A DNA stretch of 64,000 bases from CBDEGR01 sp965237895 (GTDB lineage Bacteria; Acidobacteriota; Terriglobia; UBA7540; JAPUME01), in contig CBDEGR010000002.1 of the NCBI GenBank assembly GCA_965237895.1, forward strand, positions 2,170,001 to 2,234,000. Reading direction: 5' to 3'. The translations under genes and the position numbers were made by a program. Of this stretch, positions 27,417 to 36,602 are shown in pieces. The notes under the pieces were generated by a model. It was not told where the DNA came from and did no database searches. It saw nothing but the letters and a program-made list of their open reading frames with translations. Numbering within the stretch: position 1 is the stretch's first letter; each line of letters begins with the position of its first letter.

Positions 27417-28816
27417 GTCGGTGCTCAGCTGGTACTGGTACGCCTCCACGGCCACGGTCGCGGCCGCCGCCGTCCACGCCAGATCCACCTTGCGGATGCC
27501 CGCCGTCACCCCAAAGCCACTCGGGGCGTCCACGGGCAGGGCCAGCGTTGTCGCCCCCCCTGAGCAGATGCGCCGCCACCTTCGGAATTCACGGCCCGGA
27601 TCTGTATAACGTAGGTCGTCTCGTCGGCCAGACTGGTCACGGTGTGGCGGGTGGTCTGGTAGTTGCTGTTTGGAATCCTCGTCCAGGCGGTGTACGGGTG
27701 CGCACCCGATTGGTAGCGCACCTGGTAGTAATCGATACGGTTGAAGGTGGCCGGCGGCGTCTCCCAAGACAGCGCCACGCGCTGGAAGCCGCCCGCGGCG
27801 GCGAGATCCCTCGGCGCGACCGGCCGCTCGCTCCGGCGCGGCGTGAAGGTGATTTCGGCGTGCGGTCCAGGCCCGTCCGCGTTCACCGCCCGGAACTGGT
27901 AGGTATAGGAAACCCCACATGTGAAGAAACCACGGAGCTCCGTCGTAAGCGGATTACCAAGGTCCTGCTGCCAGTCATGGAAGGGTCGATTCCCAACCCT
28001 GTGCCGATTCTCGTACCTCGTGATCGCGGGGCCGCCGTTCGATGCGGGTGCCGACCAGTCCATCGTCACATGACATCCATCCGACAGCGTCAGCGTGAGG
28101 TTGGCAGGTGCATCGGTCGACGGATCCGCATAGCCACGGACGACGATGCTGAGCGCCTCGTTGGACCCGGACTTAATCATCCAGGTACTGCCGCTCTTCC
28201 AGTAGAACTTGTTTTTGATGCTCCAGTCCGAGAGGCCGGCCGAATCTTCTCCGCTGGAGGTGGTGGAGTCGAGCTCCACGCTCCCGGTGCCGCGCTGCTT
28301 GATCACCACCACGTAGTTGGTGTTCGCCGAGAGGAGGAGGTTTCCCGTGAACACCACGTTCCCGACGAAGCTCATCGGCGCGTCCAAGGCCGTGCAGGTC
28401 GAGGTTGGAAACTCGTTCGCGGTGGTATCCGCCGTGCAGATATCGACGTCGAAGTCGTCGCCCTCGACGTCGTCGGAGTTGACGATCACGGTGGTGAGCG
28501 TGTAGCCGGCCGCGTGGACACCCGTGTGGAACAGCTGCGCATGGTCGTTGCCACTGGTGTTGGCGCTGTCATCGCCCGTTTTAGCTGCGTTGCTCACGAG
28601 GGTGCGCGTCGTCTGCGCCTCCGCCGCGGCCGCCCCGAGGAGCAGCAGGCCCACGACGAGGACGGTGGCGGCGGCGCGGCCTGGACGGGCGGGCCGACGG
28701 GACCGGTCTCGATCCCGCGCCCCAGCGGGCGCGGCGGAGTGACGGCCATAACGCCGGCGCGGGGCGACGCGGCCCAAGAGGTTGCGATGCTTGTGGATGG
28801 GGGCACGAGGTGTCAC
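27417..28816 (-). pseudogene. Secreted fibronectin type III protein, frameshifted and truncated
   Basis: The start is GTG at 28816, with GGAGGAG six bases upstream. Signal peptide (AAATVLVVGLLLLGAAAAEAQ), then an N-terminal beta domain rich in Asp/Thr (about residues 75-230), then at least two fibronectin-III repeats (PANLTLTLSDG..., PRDLAAAGGFQRVALSWETP...). The frame breaks in a run of seven C residues (plus strand, about 27555). In the other frame a further repeat continues (LPVDAPSGFGVTAG, VDLAWTAAAATVAVEAYQYQ) until IS-A cuts it at 27416. Similar proteins are extracellular binding or adhesion proteins. Confidence 0.75.
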
Positions 28817-28927
28817 GATTCGCTCCTCCGCCACGCCGCAAGAGCCATCGTGACGTCACGCCCGTTGCGCGAAGCGCGCGACCGGCAGCTGCGCCAGACC
28901 GTCCCGAGCAGTCGTGAGATACCGGAA

Positions 28928-29036
28928 GCGTATTACATGCACTTCCGCGCCGCCCAGTCGCTACCCGATCGGGAGAATTCGAAGGAAAAAGGCGGAAAGC
29001 GGCCGACACCCGGGCCGCCCAGAGGACGCCACCACG
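28928..29036 (+). repeat. 110-bp direct repeat R2, copy a
   Basis: This matches 30313-30423 in the same orientation, including CTACCCGATCGGGAGAATTC and CCCGGGCCGCCCAGAG. The two copies bracket the LuxR-type gene. Confidence 0.8.
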
Positions 29037-29043
29037 TGGCGGT

Positions 29044-30180
29044 TTACTCGAACTCGGTGAGTGACAGCACCAGCCGCACCAGATCCACCTGCCCGGAGAT
29101 CGACTGTCTCCGGTAGATCTGCTTCAGGTGCCAGGTGATGGCGCCTGGGGTGCGCCCCGTGGCCTCGGCCATCTCCCGAACGCTATTGCCTTCGGCCAGC
29201 CCGACCGCAATCCGACTCTCCACCGGTGTCAGCCCCAGGGTCCTGGCCACCAGGTCGGGGTCGATCCGATGCTGGCTCCTCGGCTCGACAATCAGGACCA
29301 ACGCGGCCACGTAGCGCGCGCCGTAGTCCGGTTGGGGCACGGCGACGGGTTTGACATGCACCACGAACGGCGGGGCTCCGCCTGCGCGGGCCAGCAGCAT
29401 CGACCCGCTGACCGGGACGGCCCCGGCGGTCGGCAGCGCGCCAGCCACGAGCCGTTCAAGACCGCGCTGATCGGCCGGCTGCCGCGCCCGCAGCACCCCC
29501 TTCCGGTCCGACAACCCCTGGCCACGTCGCAGGAGGCGACGGGCGCGGTCATTGACCTCCAGGATCTGCCCGCGCCGGTCCAGGTGGATGACCCCAATCC
29601 GGGGATTCTCCAGCAGGGTGGCCGCGGTCGTGGCCCGCGCCCCGGCCCGGACCAGCGCCTGCCGGACGCACACAAAGTGCCGGATCTGGGGCAGCAGCCT
29701 CTGCAGCAGCGCGATCTTCGCCGACCCCCAGCCCTCCGACGCCACCGGATCGCCGAGACCCCACGTCATATGCGAGCGATCCGGCCCGTCCAGGCGCACG
29801 TTCAAGCCCTGCTGGTAGTGGCCCCGGCGCAAGATGTCGTTGTAGCTCGGTGAGGTTTTCAACTCCTCGGCCGTGTACATGTCAGCGATGGGCACCAACT
29901 GACTGTCGGGCAGTTGCCGCAGGCGCGGCACCGCTTCGTCGATGGGATGGTAGACCTGGAGGTACTCGCGTTCCAGGTCTGCCTTGCGCTCCCCCCGAGC
30001 GTACACTCCGACGAATATGGCCCGGATGTCGTCGGGCGGGCCTTCCCCGACCAAGAGGCAATTGCCCGTGATGCCGCAGGCTTCGTCAATCAGGGCGGAG
30101 GTCACCGGCCAGTGGCGGTCGTCGAGCGTGGCTTGGTACAACGACGCCAGGATCCGCGCGAACTCGTCTTGGTCGCTCAC
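29044..30180 (-). CDS. LuxR-type HTH transcriptional regulator
   Basis: A 378-residue protein from the GTG at 30180 (SDQDEFARILASLYQATLDD). The N-terminal about 300 residues are a ligand- or PAS-like sensor region (RIGVIHLDRRGQILEVNDRA resembles a PAS strand-helix). The C-terminal 60 residues form a LuxR HTH (LTPVESRIAVGLAEGNSVRE, ATGRTPGAITWHLKQIYRR). This architecture is common in large-sensor LuxR regulators of unknown signal. An upstream extension to 30327 contains repeat sequence and is not favoured. No target operon is evident. Confidence 0.85.
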   Translation of the reverse strand: MSDQDEFARILASLYQATLDDRHWPVTSALIDEACGITGNCLLVGEGPPDDIRAIFVGVYARGERKADLEREYLQVYHPIDEAVPRLRQLPDSQLVPIADMYTAEELKTSPSYNDILRRGHYQQGLNVRLDGPDRSHMTWGLGDPVASEGWGSAKIALLQRLLPQIRHFVCVRQALVRAGARATTAATLLENPRIGVIHLDRRGQILEVNDRARRLLRRGQGLSDRKGVLRARQPADQRGLERLVAGALPTAGAVPVSGSMLLARAGGAPPFVVHVKPVAVPQPDYGARYVAALVLIVEPRSQHRIDPDLVARTLGLTPVESRIAVGLAEGNSVREMAEATGRTPGAITWHLKQIYRRQSISGQVDLVRLVLSLTEFE

Positions 30181-30312
30181 GGCGAGTCTTCCTTCAGCCA
30201 GGCCAGGATGAACAGCACCTGTGACGCTCTTGATGTCCTGGAGCGGTCGCGTGCGCGCTCCAGAATGCGGCTTTTCCGCGGCGAATTGCCAGGAGGGCGC
30301 GAATAGCCGACA

Positions 30313-30423
30313 GCGTATTGCAAGCACTCCCGCGCCGCCTAGTCACTACCCGATCGGGAGAATTCGGAAGGAAACAATACAGGAAGCGGCCGAGACCCGG
30401 GCCGCCCAGAGAAGGCCACCGCG
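30313..30423 (+). repeat. 110-bp direct repeat R2, copy b
   Basis: The partner of the repeat at 28928, upstream of the LuxR gene on its coding strand. Differences are scattered substitutions and small indels. Confidence 0.8.
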
Positions 30424-30489
30424 CGGCCGGTCGCAAGACGTTCTCACGCCCACCCGTCCGCGCTGGCGCGCACCGATTCGAGGGGCGAG

Positions 30490-30912
30490 AACCTTCTTGC
30501 CTTGCTCGCGCAACTGGCCTTGCGGCCCGACGTACCGGTAGAGCGCCACGGGGGTGATCCCAAGTTTGCGGCAGAGCGCGGACACGGTGGTGTCGCGGTG
30601 GTGGTGTCGATCTGCGTGCCTTGCCCGGTGAGCACCCGCAGACCCACGCCGCGGGCCGACAGGGTCTGCACGGTGTTGACCGAGTGGGCGAGGTTGCGGC
30701 CGAGGCGGGCGAGCTTCCAGACGACGAGCACGTCGCCCGCTCGGCGCGCGCGCATGCAGCTGTCGAGTCCCGGGCGGTCGTCGCGGACACCGGTCGCGAA
30801 ATTGTGGTAGACGTTGACGGCGTCGACGCCCGCGGCCTGCAGCGCATCGCGCGGCAGGTCCAGCGACTGGGAGCCGTCCGCCTTGGAGACGCGGGCGTAG
30901 CCGATCAGCCTG
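30490..30912 (-). pseudogene. Serine resolvase/invertase with internal deletion
   Basis: The N-terminal catalytic domain is well preserved (IGYARVSKADGSQSLDL, GLDSCMRARRAGDVLVVWKL, ARLGRNLAHSVNTVQTLSAR, TGQGTQIDTTT). It then jumps, with a frame change, to the C-terminal DNA-binding end (SALCRKLGITPVALYRYVG). About 65 residues that normally link the domains, including the long E helix, are missing. Such Tn3-type resolvases act at res sites next to the gene. No clear ATG precedes LIGYARVSK, so the 5' end may also be altered. Confidence 0.8.
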
Positions 30913-31020
30913 TGTCGTAAACGGTCGTTTGGGACAGCCGGGCGAGGGCGCCGTCCGGCGCGCGCCGCCGTGTGTCGTATCCCGTGTCTGATTCTATGTC
31001 TTGCATACGTCGAGCGAGTG
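30908..31020. promoter_or_regulatory. Possible res-like site upstream of the resolvase
   Basis: Several partly palindromic TGTC...GACA words (for example TGTCGTAAACGGTCGTTTG and TGTCTGATTCTATGTCTTGC) cluster here, as in the resolution sites of Tn3-type transposons. The reading is suggestive only. Confidence 0.3.
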
Positions 31021-31076
31021 TGCCAGTGCCGTGCGCCCAACTCGCAGAGGGTCGGCGGTAATGAAAGCACGTGTCG

Positions 31077-31718
31077 TCAGCCTCCAGCGAAAGCTCTCTT
31101 GGCATCTTCGAAGCGCGTGAACACATCGGGGAGACGCTCGGTGAACGTCATCTGCCCCTTGGTCTTACGGTCAGTCCAGTATTCTCCTGTCAAGCTGTCC
31201 GGACGGTTTGGCGGGCCGTGCGTAACCAAAAGCAACCCGCCCAGGTGCATTTCGCTACGATCTCCGCGCAGATGCGTTTGCGGTTTGTTCGTGTATACGC
31301 CGGAGATCTGGTACCCTACGGCGTTTGGCGAGTCGCTGATACTCTCCGCGATGAGCCAAGACTCCGATTCTGGTGTCATCAGATGCATCTGAAGTGTCGA
31401 TAAGGTTTGCACAACGCCCATATAGCAGACGATGAGTGGCACCCCAACATTTGTCGTTGGGTCAATCCAGTCCGATTGAAGCTCGACCCTCCAAGTGCCG
31501 CGTAGGTCCGGCCTCTTCACGAACCAACCGTGGAGCCTGGACCAGCGCCACAACCGGAGTTCAAACGCTGCTCCTAGCCCGACAAGAAAAGAGACAACGA
31601 TCCCGAACGGCCTCAAGTGTTGCCAACTGAATTGCGTTCTTTGAGCGAACAGGACGAGCCACCAAACGAGGGCCGATAGGCCCAAAAAAGTGTTGATGTG
31701 GAGTCGCTCAAGTTTCAC
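31077..31718 (-). CDS. Cap15-like cyclic-dinucleotide receptor membrane protein (orphan CBASS effector)
   Basis: This 213-residue protein has two N-terminal transmembrane helices (residues about 9-26 and 36-55). A C-terminal beta-barrel domain follows: LRGTWRVELQSDWI, PLIVCYMGVVQTLSTLQMHL, SESWLIAESI, GGLLLVTHG and the diagnostic GEYWTDRKTKGQM. This is the layout of Cap15, a CBASS effector whose barrel binds a cyclic dinucleotide and whose membrane part disrupts the inner membrane. No CD-NTase gene is found next to it. The GTG start overlaps the end of a small cupin-like frame by 11 bases, which suggests translational coupling to a lost or shortened partner. Confidence 0.75.
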   Translation of the reverse strand: MKLERLHINTFLGLSALVWWLVLFAQRTQFSWQHLRPFGIVVSFLVGLGAAFELRLWRWSRLHGWFVKRPDLRGTWRVELQSDWIDPTTNVGVPLIVCYMGVVQTLSTLQMHLMTPESESWLIAESISDSPNAVGYQISGVYTNKPQTHLRGDRSEMHLGGLLLVTHGPPNRPDSLTGEYWTDRKTKGQMTFTERLPDVFTRFEDAKRAFAGG

Positions 31719-31926
31719 GATAAACGTACCCCGATGTAGTCCCAGGCTTCATCGATGAAAGTGTGAGCGGCCTGCCGGGTCCATGGTTGAGAAGCGCGAA
31801 AGAGGTATTTAATGGCGCATCCACTCGCTGGAACCGGTGAGGCGTGCCGCGAGAGATAATAATGATGTTGCCGGGAACGAGCCGGCGCGGCTGGCCGTTA
31901 CGATTGGCCGCCCCACCCGAGAGCAC
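31708..31926 (-). pseudogene. Cupin-like fragment upstream of the Cap15-like gene
   Basis: A 72-codon frame contains RRLVPGNIIIISRGTPHRFQ, which resembles one strand pair of a cupin barrel with a metal-binding His. A complete cupin needs about 100 residues with two such motifs, so this is probably the end of a larger gene cut upstream. Confidence 0.4.
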
Positions 31927-31934
31927 TGGATGGT

Positions 31935-31954
31935 GCAGACCTTCTCAGGTCTGC
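31935..31954 (-). terminator. Hairpin between the TRAP operon and the Cap15 region
   Basis: A seven-base GCAGACC/GGTCTGC stem with a six-base loop lies 48 bases past the stop of the TRAP permease gene. There is no clear T run on the minus strand. Confidence 0.35.
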
Positions 31955-32001
31955 GGCTTTCGCGGTGGGGTCATTGCGCTTTCCAATTCTTTTGGCTTGC
32001 T

Positions 32002-33867
32002 CTATCGGTAAAAGACCTTACCGAGGCCCAGCGTCAAGGGGGGCACGTAGGTGATCAGGAGTACCCACAGGCCGAAGAGAACGAGGAACGGCAGCACCGT
32101 GCGCCAGATTTCTACCAGGGGTCGCTCAAAGCGCAAGGAGCTTAAGAAGAGGTTAAGGCCGACGGGTGGGGTCAGATAGCCGAGCTCCAGGTTGGCCAGG
32201 AAGATGATGCCCAGGTGAATTGGGTCAACCCCGAAGGCCAGCCCCATGGGGACGATGATGGGTACCACGACGACGATAGCGGAGAAGATGTCCATCAGCG
32301 CGCCTACCAGCAGGAGAAAGACGTTGAGCAACAGCAGAAACAATAGCTTTGACCCGATGGAGGCTCGCACCCACTCTGCAGCCCGCGCGGGAATCTCGGC
32401 GTCAACCAGGTAGCTCGTCAGGCCCAAGGCGACACCCAGGATGAAGAGCAGCGCGCCGACGAGCACGGTGGTGCCCGCCAGGAGGCGCAAGGCGTCCTTT
32501 CTCAGGCTGAGCGTCCGGTGCACCACGACCTCTATGAACAACGCGTAGGCGGCCGTGAGCGCCGCTGCCTCCACAAGTGTGGCCACACCTGCCACAATGC
32601 TCAGGAGCACGAAGACCGGCAAGAACAAATCCCACTTGGCCGTTGCAAGCGCCTTCAGTGCCTGCAGTGGCTCAAAAGGCGTGCGCGTCACACCCGCCTG
32701 GAGGCCGCGCCGAGCGCTCAGGGCGGCCACTGCTACGACGAGGAGGACTCCCGGCAAAAACCCCGCAACGAACAGCTCGTCGATAGGAACCTGGGCGTAA
32801 ATCCCGTAGAGGATGACAGGTAGGCTGGGCATGAAGAGCAGTCCGATGCTGCCCGAGGCTGTGAGCAGGCCGACACTGAAACGATCGGGGTAGCCCTCTC
32901 TGACCAGGATAGGAAGGAGGAGCCCGCCCAGTGCCAGGATGGTTACGCCGGAAGCGCCAGTGACCGCGGTCAAGAAGGCGCACGCCCCAACGGTCGCCAC
33001 GGCCGTTCCTCCCGGCATCCAGCCAGCTACACCCCGAAAAAGACTGACTAGCCTTTTTGACGCCCCGCCGGCCGCAAGCACCGTACCCGCCAGAGCGAAA
33101 AGCGGAATGGTGGGCAGAGTAGGCGAGGCCGCCACCCGGTAGGTCTCTGCGGCCACCGCCGCAATGGGAACGTCAGCCGCATGGAAGAAAAGCAGCGCGA
33201 ATCCTCCGAGACCCACGAAGAGCGGCGCCCCAAGCAAGATACTCCCGATGAGGCAAACGGCACCCGGCACCAGTAAGGACTCCCCCCGCAGCCCCAAGGC
33301 CCATACGCCCGCGCCAAGTCCGGCAAGTCCCAGAACGAGACTGCGACCGGCCCAGCTCCCGGGCGCTCGCCACCAGAACCTTACAGCAACGGCGAAAAAC
33401 CCTAGCGGCATGATCGCTTGCGCAACCCAAAGGGGCACTCCGCCCGCAAGAACTTCCGTAGACTGCCGCTGGGCCACGACAAGTCCCACGGCACCCCACG
33501 CTAGCGCCAGATTGACGACGAATGTACTCGTAGTGCTGAGCAACTGCGCGGGGAAAAGCCAACGACCCTCCCTAAGAAAGGCTGTAGTGGAAAGCGCCAG
33601 GTGGCGGCCGTAGCGGGCAGCCAGCACGCCACCCAGGAAAGTAAGCCACAGCGTCAGGTGCTGCTCATAACCGGAGGCACCCGGGATGCCTCGACCCAGG
33701 GTCCACCGGCCGAGCATATGCAGCAGAGGAATCGCTACGAGGGCCGTCAGCACAGCTCCGGAGATGAGCACCTCGGCACGAGCTGCAAACCCAGTAGGCC
33801 TCTCGAGGGTGGTGCCACCGATGGGCAGGCCGGATGCCGCTATCCCGGACTGGTCGAATTCACTCAC
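32002..33867 (-). CDS. TRAP transporter fused permease (DctQ-DctM)
   Basis: A 621-residue integral membrane protein joining a four-helix small permease (DctQ, residues about 30-190, including YEQHLTLWLTFLGGVLAARY) to the large DctM permease (residues about 200-615, with LPTIPLFALAGTVLAAGG, AVTGASGVTILALGGLLLPI, LLFMPSLPVILYGIYAQVP and LTPPVGLNLFLSS). TRAP systems use sodium or proton gradients to import organic acids and similar solutes. It is the third gene of a three-gene operon after the T and P components. Confidence 0.9.
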   Translation of the reverse strand: MSEFDQSGIAASGLPIGGTTLERPTGFAARAEVLISGAVLTALVAIPLLHMLGRWTLGRGIPGASGYEQHLTLWLTFLGGVLAARYGRHLALSTTAFLREGRWLFPAQLLSTTSTFVVNLALAWGAVGLVVAQRQSTEVLAGGVPLWVAQAIMPLGFFAVAVRFWWRAPGSWAGRSLVLGLAGLGAGVWALGLRGESLLVPGAVCLIGSILLGAPLFVGLGGFALLFFHAADVPIAAVAAETYRVAASPTLPTIPLFALAGTVLAAGGASKRLVSLFRGVAGWMPGGTAVATVGACAFLTAVTGASGVTILALGGLLLPILVREGYPDRFSVGLLTASGSIGLLFMPSLPVILYGIYAQVPIDELFVAGFLPGVLLVVAVAALSARRGLQAGVTRTPFEPLQALKALATAKWDLFLPVFVLLSIVAGVATLVEAAALTAAYALFIEVVVHRTLSLRKDALRLLAGTTVLVGALLFILGVALGLTSYLVDAEIPARAAEWVRASIGSKLLFLLLLNVFLLLVGALMDIFSAIVVVVPIIVPMGLAFGVDPIHLGIIFLANLELGYLTPPVGLNLFLSSLRFERPLVEIWRTVLPFLVLFGLWVLLITYVPPLTLGLGKVFYR

Positions 33868-33893
33868 CGACCTCTCCCGAAAACCAATTCAGT

Positions 33894-34922
33894 TCACCGG
33901 GTGGCCGAGGCTGGCCTCTGGGAAGCCTCGCGAAACGTGCCCACTATCTGGACGATCTCGTCGAAGTACTCGGTGGGGACGAAACGTCCCCGAATATGCG
34001 GGTATGCCTTCTTCACTGTGGCGTCCCATTCTTCGACATCAGAGGTTGAGGGCTGCAAGATTTTGACGCCGCGCTTCTTCATGGCCTCAACGGCTTCGGA
34101 CTCGAGCCGCCGAGTGTCGGCGCGCCACCGCGCCATGATCTTCTTGGCTTCCGCCATGAGCGCGGGTCTCAGATCCTCGGGAACCATGTCCCAGGCCCTT
34201 TTGCTCACCACCAGCGCCCCCGTCAACGGCGCCCAATTCAAGGCGATCATGTAGGGCGTGTGCCGGAACCACTGGGTAGCCAGGGCCATGACCGGCACGG
34301 TGTCGAAGGCATTGATGAGTCCCGTCTGGAGTCCCATCATGATCTCCGTGGCGGGCAGGGGAACCACGTTGAAACCTGCTTCTTTCCATAGCTCGGTGGA
34401 ATCCGCATCGCCGGCCCATGTAAACAGCTTCAACTTCTGGACAGCCGCGACCGTGGTCACGGGCTCGGGCACAAAGAACCGGGCCCAGCCTGCGTAGGCC
34501 CAGTCGAGCACGATGAATCCCCGCTCAGCCAGTATCGCTTCCAACCGGGGAGCCATCTGTTCCATGGCGTAATCGAGCTCGTCGTAGGACCGGATCATCC
34601 GGGGAATGCTAAAAACCCGGGTCGCCTTACTGATACTGCTCAGGCCCTGGAGGGTGATGGCCGCCGCACTGAGCTGGCCAATGCGGATCTTTCGCATGAC
34701 GTCCAGGTCGTCGCCCGCCACACCGCCGGCGTAAATCCGCAACCGCACCTGGCCTCCCGACACCTCTTTCCAACGCTCGGCAAGGTCTTTGAGGTGCTCA
34801 TGCCAGTTGGAGCCGTCAGACGCAAGCGTAGCCAGCTTGATGGTGACGGTCGCGCCTCGAGCCTGCAAAACGGCCAGTGTAACAACGGTCGCGAACAGGC
34901 ACAGAAACAGAGTTTTTTTCAT
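33894..34922 (-). CDS. TRAP transporter solute-binding protein (DctP family)
   Basis: A 342-residue periplasmic binding protein with a signal peptide (residues 1-23, ending QARGA). The DctP family is shown by TIKLATLASDGSNWHEHLKD at the mature N-terminus, the GLQTGLINAFDTVPVMALAT segment and the conserved ligand-Arg region. The start at 34922 overlaps the stop of the upstream TatT gene as ATGA, so translation is coupled. I prefer it over a longer frame to 34964. The solute is unknown. Confidence 0.9.
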   Translation of the reverse strand: MKKTLFLCLFATVVTLAVLQARGATVTIKLATLASDGSNWHEHLKDLAERWKEVSGGQVRLRIYAGGVAGDDLDVMRKIRIGQLSAAAITLQGLSSISKATRVFSIPRMIRSYDELDYAMEQMAPRLEAILAERGFIVLDWAYAGWARFFVPEPVTTVAAVQKLKLFTWAGDADSTELWKEAGFNVVPLPATEIMMGLQTGLINAFDTVPVMALATQWFRHTPYMIALNWAPLTGALVVSKRAWDMVPEDLRPALMAEAKKIMARWRADTRRLESEAVEAMKKRGVKILQPSTSDVEEWDATVKKAYPHIRGRFVPTEYFDEIVQIVGTFREASQRPASATR

Positions 34923-35878
34923 TCTGCCTCCACAAAAAGCTCGCCAGTGCGCCCCAATAGCCACTCGGCGCGCCGGTGGGCCAGCGTGCTGGCGAGGCGA
35001 AAATCAGGGGCCGTCTCAATGTCGAAGGCGAGTGCCTCTTGCAGGAGCTGCTTGAATTCTGCGAGTTCCTGCTCCTTCACTGCGACCGACTCGGCCAGTG
35101 TGACCAGGGCTCCAATCCTGCGACCGCCTGAAAGCTCCCACGCCTGTCGGAAGTGCTCGCGGGCCTTTTCGATCGAGCCGCCCTGGGCCGGCGCGAGCGC
35201 TGCCTCGAGCACGATCAGGAGTTCGTGGATGGCCCCATCGTCCCATGTCGGATCGAGCGCAAGAGCGCGTTTGAGCAGGGCGTGGGCGACGTTGACGTCA
35301 GCGACCAGATCCAGATCGCCCTTGGAGACGTTGATGGCCGCTGCCCAAGACGCGCCAGTCCAATAAAGCAGCGGCACGTCCTTCTTGCGGGTCCGGCCCA
35401 GGGCCCTTTCGGGCTCGGAGGAAAGCTCCTCCACGAGCCCGGGGTAAACGACCTCCAAGGCACGCACGCAGTAACCCCGGGCTCTCAGAAAGAGACGAGC
35501 GGCCCGGCGTCGCTCCGCGCGAGCAGCCGTCAGGTCTGTTTCCTCAAGCCTATCGGCAGGCAGTACCACAAAAGCTTGCGCGTACTGAGTGAAGCCGCTG
35601 CACGCCGAAAGGAGCAGCCCCTTGTGCCTGGGCTTTTCCAGCAGGAGCCCTTCCATGGTCTTAAGTCCGAAAGGCAGCGCCTCTCGGACGAACTCGGGAT
35701 CATCGTCACGGGCGTACACTGTGCTCGAGCGGGCCATTGCATCCGCCATGGCGCCCACGGCCATGGATCGAAGCGAGCAGCCAGTCAAAAGAACCAGCGA
35801 CAAAAGCACCAATGCGATCTGGGCCGGCAAACGATGCCGGTCTTGCCAAGTGATTGCCCTGGAAGTGGATCGAATCAT
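34919..35878 (-). CDS. TRAP-associated lipoprotein TatT
   Basis: A 319-residue predicted lipoprotein from the ATG at 35878, with lipobox LLTGC (Cys34). The mature part is all-helical with TPR-like repeats, for example LLKRALALDPTWDDGAIHEL and KAREHFRQAWELSGGR. It matches the TatT family, which forms a trimer that docks the P component in some TRAP transporters such as that of Treponema pallidum. It lies first in the T-P-QM operon. The coupling by ATGA overlap and the gene order support the assignment. Confidence 0.85.
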   Translation of the reverse strand: MIRSTSRAITWQDRHRLPAQIALVLLSLVLLTGCSLRSMAVGAMADAMARSSTVYARDDDPEFVREALPFGLKTMEGLLLEKPRHKGLLLSACSGFTQYAQAFVVLPADRLEETDLTAARAERRRAARLFLRARGYCVRALEVVYPGLVEELSSEPERALGRTRKKDVPLLYWTGASWAAAINVSKGDLDLVADVNVAHALLKRALALDPTWDDGAIHELLIVLEAALAPAQGGSIEKAREHFRQAWELSGGRRIGALVTLAESVAVKEQELAEFKQLLQEALAFDIETAPDFRLASTLAHRRAEWLLGRTGELFVEAE

Positions 35879-36051
35879 GGCCTCAACTCCAGCAAGGCGA
35901 AGAAGTGAATACAACTCTGCCCAGCGCGTAGGCGTGCCATCCCGCCCTTGACAGCTACTCGAAACCCCAGTGCGCGCCCCGCTCGGACCGGAATGTTCAA
36001 TTCTGGCTCGCATGGTTCTGCGGATCATACTCCCCGGCTCTGGTTCGTGAC

Positions 36052-36240
36052 CTACCGCTCCGCTGGCCTCGCCGCTTCGCCCCGCGGCGGGGCGAAGGTT
36101 CCCAGCTTTTCGAACTTGGTTTTCATCTCAGCTTCCCTTTGCTGGATAGAAACTACGTTTGCGACAACCTTGCCTTGGCTGTCGGCGAAGGAATCGAGAC
36201 GGACACCCACTTTTTCGAGCAAGGTCAGGTGAAGATTAGC
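36052..36240 (-). pseudogene. C-terminal fragment, probably of a DUF1552 protein
   Basis: The translated segment VANLHLTLLEKVGVRLDSFA resembles the end of DUF1552 proteins, secreted proteins found in Planctomycetes and Acidobacteria, where a similar LTLL...DSFGDSTG motif occurs. Only about 60 codons remain. The assignment is tentative. Confidence 0.4.
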
Positions 36241-36361
36241 CACCGGCTTCGGTTCCCGTTACGTGATGTGACGCCCTCCCTTGAGCCTGCCCGTCCGTTG
36301 GACGCTTCTACTCTCTGGTTTCGCGACTGGCTGGGGGATTTCGGCGAAGTACAGGGACCTA

Positions 36362-36602
36362 ATATCTCATTCACCGCATACAAGAACCGCTGGTTTGGAT
36401 GCACGGCTAGAAACCCCGGATTATCCGCCTCCCCCGCCAATCCGACCGACGTAAGCTTCCCGGTTCGAGCATTGAAGCGAAAAACGTAGATCCTCTTGCT
36501 GTATTGGCCGTTATAACTAGCCGTGCCGACATAGACAAGGTATTCGCCCCGAGGCGGGACATCTTCGCTGCCCAGAGCGCGAAGGGTCAACCGTCCCCCC
36601 AA
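36362..36602 (-). pseudogene. Lactonase-family (7-bladed propeller) N-terminal fragment
   Basis: About 80 codons encode the first blade of a 6-phosphogluconolactonase/3-carboxymuconate cyclase-type lactonase: YLVYVGTASYNGQYSKRIYV, GKLTSVGLAGEADNPGFLAV and HPNQRFLYAVNEI. Homology ends at NEI. The remainder is absent. Confidence 0.7.

Noticed and set aside
27548..29116. A 522-codon plus-strand frame over the fibronectin-III gene
   Set aside because: It is antisense to a well-supported secreted protein and is open only because of high GC; it has no domains.
33164..33613. A plus-strand gene over the TRAP permease
   Set aside because: It lacks any recognisable motif and overlaps transmembrane helices of a well-supported permease.
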